In this document: one piece after another, positions 36,442-47,490 of the stretch | How the letters are laid out: the number at the start of each line of letters is the position of its first letter | Position numbering within the stretch: the stretch's first letter is position 1 | Source: Onchocerca lupi | Taxonomy: Eukaryota; Nematoda; Chromadorea; Rhabditida; Onchocercidae | NCBI GenBank assembly: GCA_028564675.1 | Contig: JAOVVO010000354.1 | Location: 1 to 64,000 of the forward strand | Direction of reading: 5' to 3' | DNA length: 64,000 bases | Made by a program: the position numbers and the translations under genes | Notes under the pieces: model-generated | The model's input: only the letters and a program-made list of their open reading frames with translations | Databases searched by the model: none | Told to the model about the DNA's origin: nothing

Positions 36442-39400
36442 ATGCCATTGTTTGCATTTATATGGGTGAGCAGCACAATCATGGCGATCGGTGGGTAAGT
36501 GTAATTCAAGATTTAAATTTTAAGATTTTAAATTTCATTTAGAAAGAGAGCAATAAAACATAGTAAATTTTCCAGTAAATCATGAGCGATAAATATATAT
36601 TGTTTTGAAATACTGTTTGAGTTATAGCATCATTCAAAATATTTTGAATGATTCAAAAAAGCTGGAAATGACAGATGCATATCATTATAGAAACTGCAGT
36701 TCGTATTATGGTCACACATCGATAGATTGAAAATCGAGATTTTCAACTCGAAAATGAATGGGTTTTATTTTAGGTAGTTCGATCAGCATTCATTATCGAA
36801 TGTAACGTTTATCCAAACGGATCCTGGCGAGCTGATGTTGTTGCCTGTCAAACACCGAAAGGTATCGAAATGCATGATGGTGACGAGGTAGTAGAGGATG
36901 ATATGGTTCGTTTAGTCCTTTTTTTTAATGCATGAATTAAATTGTAATTTGCAAAACTTCGGACAGAAGTTTTGGAAATACAGAAGAATTTGAAATATCT
37001 TACAAATTATCTATTGTATTACAGTGATATTATTTGATTTATTACAATCTTTTGAAAAGAATTTAGTCTTTAATTAAATAGGTTGAGAAAGAATTGAAGA
37101 AAATTTGAAAACCTAAAAATAGTTTTTGAAGTATTGCAAAATAATTTTCAAAATAAATTGCTTAATACTCAATGAAGACAAAAGCATGTAGAATATTGAA
37201 ATATGAAAATCGCAAAGTCGTATTAGCAGTAATTCCAGAATTTTAATAAATTTTGATGTAGAAATAATAATTTCTTGTTTCATATTTTTTTATTCCGATT
37301 TTTGAGTCAGTTCCCAACTTTTTATTTTAATTTCCTTCCTTCTCACAAAATTTTTTGTGATTTGCATGAAGTGGTTCATTTTGTAGGAATAGTTAATAAT
37401 ATTATTTTCCATAACACTTAAGCGTTTACAGCAATTTGCGATAAAGTCTGATCCAAATCACTTTTTATTTTGTTTGGAGTCTCCTAATATGAATTTAAAA
37501 CTATTATTTGGTTGAATTCAATTCTTCAGAAGTTACAATGTACAAAGCTACCATTCGGCGCCCATCAAATACAGAAATATTACATTATTCGGAACATTAG
37601 TTGTGAAGAACATTCTTTCGGTAAGCATTCCCATTTCACTCTCTTACAGTTTAATTATTACATTTTTTGTAAATGATCCAACTATGCTGAATATTTGTCA
37701 TTTAGAATTAGCGTTTCTTGTCCTACAATTGTCTCATTTCATTATATATTTTTGTTCAAAAAATTTAACATTTATGCAGGAGAATGGTGGATCAGTAAAA
37801 GGAATTTTAATAAAACTTGTACACCAACGGGTACACATATTGTGAACTGTTTAACGGATACCGGCATTCCACTTAGATTAAACACATCCGTTACATTAGA
37901 TGGAACTCGATATAAGTTTGTTTTTGTTTCTGCCGAAATTCATAACTAATCGAGTTTAGCATTATTTTCATGACAAGAAATTATAGTTTCAATAAGAAAT
38001 TCCAAATTTATTCATTACACATCTTTATTTAAAATTCAAAAAATTTATCCATTACACATCTTTTTTTTCTTACACTGTTGTTCAAATTTCTACATAGTAA
38101 ATCACAATTTTGAACAACGAATTGTTGGTTCATGGCTCACTGTTGGCTCACTACGAAGTATTAACTATCTTCTATCACTGAGAATGTTTTTACAATTAAC
38201 TGATTGCTAGATTTGGGATTTACTTATTATATACTTATTTGTTATATTTTTACTCTTATTTAATATTTGGCTTCTTTTGTTACATTGCACTCACCTTATA
38301 TGCTTTCAATGACCTTTACTGTTTACTTTATGCACTGTTAAGTTTTTGTGCTTACAAACAGATAAACTATTTGGAATGTCGAAGTTATTTCTAAAAAGTA
38401 AAGTTCGTAGAAGTCATTGTCATCAAATAATGCTATGAAAACAATTGTAATACAAACAACAGAATATATAAAAGGAATTAGTTTAAAAGATGATGCTATG
38501 AGGCTTAGGCTTAGAGTCTTTCAAAGAAACTTGAAGTGCAATCAGTTTTTTTATTCCAATATTATTTTTAGTTGTACAATTCATAGCAATAATTCTGTGA
38601 CTTTGACACGTGAATTCCCGAGAAATTTCCGTATAATACCAAAGACAAGTCCAACTTATTGCATTGCTAACGGCATGCGGAAGCAAATCGGTGAAACGTT
38701 CGTTTTTTTTTTAGAATTATTCCAAAGTATTTAATTACTGCTTTTATACTTTACTCAATGAATGGTTTGTTAAGGTTTTATTGATAGTTAAATTACTTTA
38801 AATCTATCGCAATTATTACAAAGTTTATGCTAAATTCATCCTCAATAAGTCATTTCAAGATGGATCGAAGATACGAATGTTATTAAAAAATGTGATGAAC
38901 GGGCTGAAATAACCATTAAAGCTTGTACCGCCGATGGTTTCACTATCGATCTCAATTCGAAACTTACGCGTAGTGGTAAGGTGAGTTCCTTGACAACACT
39001 TTCCCTGACATATATATCAATCATTAGTTCCTTACACATTTTTAATCTTTCCGTTTACCTCCATTCCATCAGTTTTGTTTCCTTTTCCCCGTACTGAATT
39101 ACTTTATCTTTCAAATATTTAAATGTCTTAAAAATAAACCGGCCTGAAATACTGAAATCTACAAATATTTGGTGGATTTTTATATCATTCTTTATAAAAA
39201 TTTCTTAAGTATAGATGTTCTGAAATTTTGTAAAATTTATAGTATAGATGTTCTGAAATTTTGTAAAATTAGATGTTCTGAAATTTTGTAAAATTTTTAA
39301 ATTTCTGCCAAGTTATTTTAAAATCGTTCTATTAGTAAATGATAATTTCGTGAAAAAAAGAAAAGCAAAAAGCTTAAATTAATATTCATATTTTATAACG

Positions 39401-39834
39401 ATATTTTATCATCCACCGAATTCAACTGTTTGATAAATAACGCACGTGGTCGAAAATATAAAAATTGCTTAGTGGAAAACTTCAGTTCCAATCAGCTTTG
39501 TAAATTAAATTCATGGTTCCATCACACTAATTATTACTGAAATAATTTCATATTTCTCGAATACTATTTTCAAATTGATGGTACGGTAGCATTTAATCAT
39601 GTAAGAAAATGGGCAGAAAAGATTCGGAAATCAATAGGATAGAGAAAGGCTAATAATGATTTCAGTCTCAGGCACAAAATTCTAATAGTTCCTAATCTTG
39701 CATTTGCGGTATAAGATTGCCCCATTTTATCATTGTAAAAATTCCATTTGCAGATGTATACTTGCACTCGAAGCAATGATGGGAATGTTTTATTCAAAAT
39801 TATTCCTACATCACTCGTCCCTGATTCAACCTAA
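36442..39834 (+). CDS. Secreted three-module Cys-rich protein, MIG-18-like fibronectin type I family (probable)
   Basis: Exons: about 36442-36494 (signal-like MPLFAFIWVSSTIMAIG), 36774-36905, 37530-37620, 37780-37915, 38572-38697, 38860-38980, 39754-39834; all joins except the first are in phase. The first join needs either another donor in exon 1 or the acceptor at 36777, so the N-terminus is uncertain. The mature part is about 229 aa in three copies of one pattern: a Cys plus Gly start, a Trp-containing strand (GSWRADVVAC, GEWWISKRNF, GETWIEDTN), an Ala/Asn-Cys strand (VVACQTPKGIEM, IVNCLTDTGIPL, IKACTADGFTI) and a closing Y-x-C. This matches the nematode extracellular modules annotated as MIG-18-like fibronectin type I; in C. 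elegans MIG-18 cooperates with MIG-17 in gonad leader-cell migration. An extracellular matrix role is inference. Assignment rests on the repeated pattern only. Confidence 0.65.
39208..39296. repeat. Three-copy minisatellite of about 30 bp
   Basis: The core ATAGATGTTCTGAAATTTTG TAAAATT is repeated from 39208, 39241 and (shorter) 39271, in the last intron of the Cys-rich gene. Confidence 0.85.
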
Positions 39835-42800
39835 AGTTAGTTTCTCATTATTTATTTGAATTTTCTTATTGACTAAAGGATATTGCAAAGAAAATGATAA
39901 ATTTTTTCCAATGGGAAGCAAACTTCTCCTCCAACCGGCACAATATTTAATTATGAAGTTTAGAAAGCATATCAGTGGGAATTTGCACATTTGGATGTAA
40001 GTAACTGAAAAGGATATATATTTTACCTGAAGAGGATATACATATTTCATCTGTGTTACTTCGAAATAAGTTAAGCACAATATAAGTCCCTTATGCTTGA
40101 AGTCTTCGGAAACAATTTTGAATAATCCCTTATTTATCGGAATGATAAATGAAATAAGACGAAAAAGAAGCGGGCGACTCTTCGTTCAACTTGGTTAAAA
40201 TACCTAAGGATTTTGAAGATGAACTGCATTCAAATCAAAAAATCAATCAATTTTGTAATAATCCGCAATAATGAACTGTATTATTCAATTTGCTATTGAG
40301 TAGTAAATTGTAAAATTTTCAGATTAAACAGATTGTTTTGTTTTGAAATAGTAAAATAAGCGGAATCAGATAAATGAATATAAAGCGACAACCATTATAA
40401 CGAACAATGGATGCAATTATGATATTTCAAAAATTTTTTGATTTTTTTCACTTTTTATTGAAATTAGAATAGAAATGATTTGAGAATTCCTTCAAATAAA
40501 ATTTTGCTAAAACTATACAAAGTTTTTATATTGCTGAACTTACTTGTATTTCCTTAATTTGTTAGAGTTAAATTTACATGCCATTAAAAATCTAAAATGC
40601 AACAATATTTGAAAATTTTTATTCAGTTAAAAAGGAATTTTTCAAATTGATAAGAAATTTTATGTGATTTGACTATTAGTATGATCATCGGTGGCATCAA
40701 ATAAATTAGTTCAACTAACATATATATTATAGAAATGGGATCTTTTAATCTATGATGCTATATTTGAAAATGAACACGAAATAACTTGAATAGAATCGCG
40801 AAGATATCTGCATTATTTTTTTAAATCTAATTATTTTCTGCCTCATTTTTTCGTTCAAATTAACTTTAAATTTCGAAATGAATGAACTATTCGCATAATT
40901 AATGAAACTGAAGAATATTATAGTGAAATCATTCATATCATAATCAGTTGATAATTTTCATTTCATCCAAAAAATTAATCGTAAATTGGCAAGAAAAATC
41001 AAAGTAATATCATTGTCGTCGAATGAGATAATCGATAAACATAATACATTCTCAGGATAAAATTCTTGTCGATGAATAAGCAATGATTGATTTTATTTAT
41101 GCTTACATAAGAAATGTCTATACTGATTTAATAATTTTAAAACAGAAATATATATATTTTTCATACAAATGCTTAAATATGGCAGATACATGAATGGTCA
41201 GATATTTTGATTTCATCACAACTTCATTCGTCTTGATATTAGGGTCATAGACTATAACCTTTCATTCTGTTATATGGGGAGAACATTATTTGCAAAAAGA
41301 GAATTAAATAGACTTAAGAAAATGTACTTTATAAAAGTGTCATGAGCAATGTAACTATAAAAATCGCTGTGAAGAATGTATTTAGCCTTAGAATAAGGAA
41401 ATTAAAAAAAAATAACACTTTAATGTAATTATTGGAATATTATGTGACCTTATGAAACTTTGGCAGTGAACTTTTCGAACTGTCAGCAAGCTATCGTGGT
41501 GTAAAGTAAGAAAGAGTTCGATCAAGCAAGGACTTGTCATGTTAAAATATGCAATGACGAATGTCCTAATTCTTAATATTATGGTATGCAAATCATTTAA
41601 TAAATAGCAATTATTGAATTCGAACAGGATCGAAATACCAATTTATTGTTTTCGTTTATTCGCTTAACACTCACCAATTTCTCAATTTACATGCGACTTT
41701 TGCGATGTTAATTGATATTTCAGATTAAAATTGGCCTGAAAAAAGGGACTAAAGTGATTTCATGGGTTGCTCGACATTATCCTTTACAGAATTGGTGACC
41801 CACCGTGAAGCTATCTAGAGAAATGAAATTCTTTTCTCATACAATACTCAAAATCTTTCTGAAAACTTTCAAAACAATTCAGTCGAGTTTCTTTCTGAAA
41901 ACTTCATATTCAGCTGTCGATATCAGTTTATTTTACTTCCGAACCTTTTATTTTAGTCGTTAATATCAGCCACTCCTTCTGATACAAAACAAGCACTCCA
42001 AGTTGCCTTTTACAAGATTCCTTATTTCTGAGTATTTATTAATTCCTTATTTCTGACTATTTATTTTCGTATTCTACATGCTCTGATACAAAATTGTAGA
42101 ATAGAACTTTTACCATTTATTCGCTTCAGAAATCACGCGAATTTAAAAAGCAAGTCTTACAATACCCGCAATTTTTGTGGATGTAAAGCTATCTGCTATT
42201 TGTTTTTATAAAGCAAGAATTTAAATTTTCTGTGATAGCTTTTTAACTTACAAATGTGGCGCTTTATTCATTGATGGCTATGGAAAAAAAATGTATGCGT
42301 GCATATCACAATAATGATAGTTCCTTGAAATATTCAAGTTCAAATCGGTATTAATTTTTCCTCGAAACGTTTTGGATCGGTTGTCGGATAATATCAGAAA
42401 TCGAAATAATATGGATTTGCAAAAAAACAGCAGTCGCTTGAGCTGAAATGTCGTTTTAAGAACTAGAGATCTGAAATAAAGATAAATTCTTTGGAATTTA
42501 TCACTTTTCTTCCTTCCTACATTTCGATGAATTATTGTTTGGAATAAAAGTATTGAAAGTTGCCAATCGTTTCGACAACATGAGAATTTCATCAATCTAT
42601 TTCTTACAGTTAAGGATTATTTGATTCATCCATCGAAATCCTTCTTTTGCTCCGTTTTCCTTTTGCTTCCTTTTCTTCGTCTATCTTTTCGAAATAATAA
42701 AGCCGTCTGGACTGATTTGCATCCTAAATCATTGTCATCCTTCCAGTCATGTGCATCCGGAAAATTGTGTCCCCAATCGCCGAATATCTTTCATAAACTA

Positions 42801-43029
42801 TAATTGACCATCTTCAAACCAAGCATATGTTTTATTTAGTTCACTGTACAATATTTGTATTTATGAACTCAGAATCCCAAAATTTCATATCTGATCCTAT
42901 TTATTTTCAAAATTTATTTCGCTTTTTGGCTTTCCTTGCAAAAAACATCATGAGTTATAATATTTTCTTCTCTCATTTCTAATTTAACTGATATTTTGAG
43001 AATCGAAAAATATTAATTCATTAACCTGA
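39835..43029. other. Gene-poor stretch, 3.2 kb
   Basis: AT-rich throughout. I see a 25-bp tandem duplication at 42017-42065 and short AT/TA runs; the open frames are short, on both strands and without motifs or good splice sites. A 60-aa plus-strand frame at 42621-42803 has a hydrophobic start but nothing supports it as a gene. Confidence 0.5.
42017..42065. repeat. 25-bp tandem duplication
   Basis: ATTCCTTATTTCTGAGTATT TATT at 42017 is repeated at 42042 with one substitution (GAGTATT versus GACTATT). Confidence 0.8.
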
Positions 43030-45890
43030 TGGTATATAAATTGATAAACCAATCGATCCTTGCAGTTTCATCAAGTAATCACAAAGTGGTACGAAGTTTT
43101 CTGCAGAGTAAACTGAGCCGAAATTATTCTCTTGTTGAATATTAATTTAACCAGTTTGGAAACATCAGTCATATTCAATACTATCGGCTTCGAATTATAT
43201 CTTTTTTTTCCTGCAGTTTTATCATCTTTTTGAGAGAACTGCAAGTTTATGGAATTCTTAATCAAATTCGATGGTGATAATGATAATGGAGAAAAAACAA
43301 TATCATTTACTTATTACCTCAAAAAGTTTATAGGCTGTAATGCCTTCTTTCATTCGTAGTAAAATCTTCTCATCCTTGATCATATTCCATGGCAAGCCTA
43401 AGCATAGCTGGAAGAGCATATAAAGCGGAGACAACAAATCAGCATTTCCTCCTGAAATTGTCTCAAACATTGATCAAGAAAACAACTTGACAAAAGATGT
43501 CGAATAATGCTTTGTTCGTCCATGTAATATAAGTATCAAAGACGAAAGTTGGCTCATTGTAACACGAAGAATACGATATCAGAAGCTAAAAGGAGCCTAA
43601 ATATTTATATATTCAACCTGTTCCATACATTAATGAACATTCGGTGAATAGTATCGCAATCTGCCCCGCAGCAGAACCCATTTCCAAGGCTTTCGTAGTT
43701 GAATTTTTTTCATATTAGTATCCTCCAAGACAAATGATCTTCCTTGCCTATTGATTGGTCAGTTTTAAATTTCTAATCTTTTTTTTTTCAGATTTTTCTG
43801 CAGATTTGGGATTAATTCGTTCTACTTGAATAAATAAAGCACGATTACCATAATCAGTCATAAAAATGGTTTGCAACTCCGTCTATTTATATCGATTATC
43901 GTAATACCCGGTTTGACATCACAATGCACGAAACCAACTTAATGAAGCCAAAAACAACGAAAATAATGCTGAAGTCCTCAGCTATTTAGCAGTAGTATAA
44001 TAATTATTTATGCTTTCAGCTGATCTCTTGCAGAAATTTTTCGGAACAAGATGAAAATTACCATTTTAGTAGCAAACAAGCAATGCACTGCGCAAAGTTG
44101 TTTCAATAGAAATGATTATCATCACATTTTATTTTTTTAACACATTTTTTGTTAATACATCTTTCATTTTTCTCAGAAACATCAAATCTGGACCGAATAA
44201 TGTCATCATCATAACCCTGCAAATTCTCAGAAAGAAGCATCCCAAGATCTTCATATGACCTGGCATAGGTACTATATCACTCAGAGGTTACTCAGACCGC
44301 GAAGAGTCAGTTCCGCTTTCTTTGTCGGATGGTAATTAACTTAGGTATTAATTGAATTAATAGAAAGTGCATATTCAATAAAGTCGGTTTTCGTAAAAAT
44401 ATTTCCTGAGAATATGCTCGAGAAAACAGCATCAGAAGCTATGTTAAATTAGACTAAAAAGATTATAGAATGATGAAAACTGTTTATCTCCAAAAATTGA
44501 GCTTTTAAAAAATTACGAAAATTTACGTAGGAAAAGAAATCAAATTTTAATACAAATACATTAAGTTCATTTGACAGCTTTTGTTTCAGTTACACTTTTA
44601 TTACCAAACATATTGGTAAATTGATGAAATACAACGTTTCAACGCATAATAATTCTTGCCCTCCTGAAACCTAGTATTTCATCATCAGATTTAATTGCCG
44701 AAATTTGAGGGTAACAGAAATTATTATGCACTTGATGATCTCAAAGTCCGAAACATTATAAAAACAAAATTTAGCTCTTGTAATAAGCTTACTGGATGGT
44801 AGTTTTTTCTTTTTCTGACGAGCACAAAACAGAGTTTCCGTTGCTCGAAATTCCTTGATAACCGGAAATTTTATCTTCATTTTCAGCATTTTGTTGCTCT
44901 CTGGTTTGGCATCAAAAATGTGAGCTTAGAATGATCAGTTGCTACAAATTTAAGCGGATATTTGCCAAAGATTGCAGGTAAATATTGAAGTAAACTTTTT
45001 CTCAATCGACATCATATGATGAACCCATCAAATTCTTATAACGTGTTTTATTTAACTCAACACTCTAGCAAATAGAATTCCCTAAAAGAGATCTCCAAAG
45101 CTTTGCAAAATGATGCAATTATAGTTACTACAATGGGCTACAATAAAAGAACGTAATTCAAGGCATTACTGTATCCGCTTAGCTTGTTCCAGGACCTCAG
45201 TCTCCTTTGAATGATTCTGTTAAATGATTTATTGGCAAATATAAATCATTCTTTAATATAAAATGAGGAAGATTTGAACTTCAGTCTACCCAAATCCATA
45301 ACCACTGTGATAGGGAAAGATAAATCTTGAAAATAGGCGAGTCATTTGTTGTGCTCTTTTGTCTGTTTCGAAAGCACCTCTACAATTCCACATTTTTTTC
45401 AGAAGACCAATTAAATATGGACTTACAGCAGACCTAGGCCCTTTTCAATAGCAAGGCAATTCTCCATCTTTTTAACTGAAAATATGTATTTGAGTCTTTT
45501 TCTAGAATGTAGCAAACGGATTGTGTATCTTGAGGCAGGACTCAATTTCCCGACAACGTAAGCTTCTAATTTCAATAAAGCTCCATTTGGCAAAAATGCC
45601 AATTCGACCTTAAACTTCTGGATTGATTAAATTAAAATTTATAGTCATATCATTCCCAACATGCCGTTTCAGACATTAGTAATTTAGAGAACTTTTGCCC
45701 CTTTATTTTATTTCCCATAATCTTTCGCTCCGTAGAAAATTCTGAATTGTAGAAGAAAAACCAGTTCACTTTAAGCGCTGCCGTAAAATTTTTCCGTTCA
45801 ACATGAATAACTTCATAAACTGCACACAACCATCTGCTCCGACTTTCCCCACTACCTTCCATTGTCCATGGATAACATGTTTGTATGATA
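43030..45890 (-). pseudogene. Decayed casein-kinase-1 / tau-tubulin-kinase-like gene
   Basis: On the minus strand, kinase landmarks appear in the correct order but in several frames. Gly-loop region (about 45765-45885): WKVVGKVGADGC continues one frame over as CAVYEVIHVERKNFTAALKV. N-lobe (about 45430-45615): FLPNGALLKLEAYVV. Hinge and helix D (about 44150-44215): MMMTLFGPDLMFLRKMKDV. Catalytic loop (43906-43929): GFVHCDVKPG, with a frameshift before a DYG-type metal motif near 43850. Helix F region (about 43310-43450): LLSPLYMLFQLCLGLPW followed by KDEKILLRMKEGI. C-lobe end (about 43030-43110): ENFVPLCDYLMKL. CK1/TTBK kinases are greatly expanded in nematodes. The frame breaks, the altered DFG-type motif and missing linkers point to a pseudogene, although introns not traced here could explain part of the breakage. 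Confidence 0.62.
44785..44943 (-). repeat. 159-bp exon-like block, copy A
   Basis: Copy A of a block also present inverted at 48465-48623; I estimate more than 90 % identity by eye. Read on the minus strand it starts right after a TTTGTAG acceptor and runs to CCATCCA followed by GTAAGC, so it has the shape of an exon with its splice sites. Internal reading includes MLKMKIKFPVIKEF, compatible with the N-lobe of the decayed kinase in which it lies, but all frames are interrupted. Confidence 0.85.
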
Positions 45891-45960
45891 TTAAAATGCA
45901 TGCATGAAAAAACCAAAACATACTGATCATTTCGAGTAAAATTTTTCGTACCGAAAGCAT

Positions 45961-47490
45961 GGACTGATTTTTCCTACCGCAGTTAATCTCTGATCAAGCC
46001 ATAATACTGATCTTTCCCATGACATTATCTTATCCTAACACTCATTCGTTACTGAAATGTATGATATCATCTTCAGTGAATTACTTTGTTTATTCTCATT
46101 TCTAGCCACCGGTCCTCTGTTGAGTGCCTTGTAATCACTACAGGCAAAAGTTTTCTCCGGAATTTTCGGACAAACACCAAAAAACAATCAAATACGAAGT
46201 TAGACCAAACATCCCAAAATATATTATTCACTAAATGTTTTAGACATCGATGACCGCTATAATAGAAACAAAAAATTCAAAACATAGATTAAATGGTAAA
46301 CTAAGTACGGTTAGATATTGATAAGTTCTATTCTTTAAAAACAATCACTAAATCAACGGACAAAAACCTATCTTTTATCTCCCTGTAAAAAACCGAAAGT
46401 GCCGAAACCATCACGAACCTTGCCTGGCCTAAAATCCGGTATTCCATTTTTTTTCCCCCCATTAAATCGGCTCAGAAACAGTCCTGACCTCCTACCACCA
46501 ATTCACCCCAATGCAACCAAAGAAATAGCAACGTGCAATCTCCGCACCTGTCACACTTATATAACGAGACGCAATTTCCGTGCATTTCAAATTGCGAATG
46601 CAGAAAATTATTAAACTTCACAACCAGGACATACACTAATAAAGTCTTATTACATTTTAGATGATTCTTATGACCCAGCAAAGTTTTCTCTTGCGACAAA
46701 CAGTTTATTTTAGAAACATGAAAATATAATTCAGTTACAAGAACGATGGTAGCGAAGCATGCATTGGTTTCATATTTCCAAATTTATAAAAATCGACAAG
46801 TCGACAACTTAACAACACAAAATATTCCTTATGATGCAACAAAGTCGATTATTGAAGAGTCTTTCCCACAATCTTGATAAATGCTCAAGAAGAATGTAAA
46901 ACTTAAATCTTGAATATGAGGAAACAATATGTAATAATCTCAAACAAGTGAAGATGACAGCTTGCAAACTTGCCGCTACTCTACCGCTATTACAAAAACC
47001 CCACACCATAATGTTACTGGAAGTAAAAGGATCATACAAATCAAAGAGTTATCGATGGAAAGCATATACCTTATTACGAATCAAAACATCAGTCAATTCA
47101 GATAATTTCAATCGCTATAATAAGTCAAAGCAACACCAATCATTCATTAAAAGGAAATGAGATCATGATTCGTAGTCCTGCGGCAAAGATGATTACTCAA
47201 TGTTCTGGATCCCCAAAGACTACACACCAAAGATCTGCAGGATATATCTAGAAGGCGTTCAAAAAACTGCGCTGATTGTTTGTCAGCGATTTAGAACAAA
47301 ATTTGCTTATCTAAACCTCCATAAAAAAGATTTCACAGGATTTCAAAGTAGATTTCATTAGAGTTTCTAAGTATGACAGCATGCTCAACACATCGAATAA
47401 GAATTCGAGAAATTTAATAATGTTGGAAATAAATCTGTTAATATTGTTTTGAATACTAATTTAAATATCAATAAAAATGTATGAGAATAT
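45961..47490. other. Intergenic, no gene seen
   Basis: Open frames here (for example plus 46399-46614 and 46948-47160, minus 46472-46699 and 46809-47039) overlap on both strands and lack motifs. A C-rich tract near 46449-46462 interrupts the AT-rich background. Confidence 0.45.

Noticed and set aside
45650..45916. 88-codon minus-strand frame as an independent gene
   Set aside because: It contains half of a kinase Gly-loop motif; the other half is in the overlapping frame, so it is part of a broken kinase.
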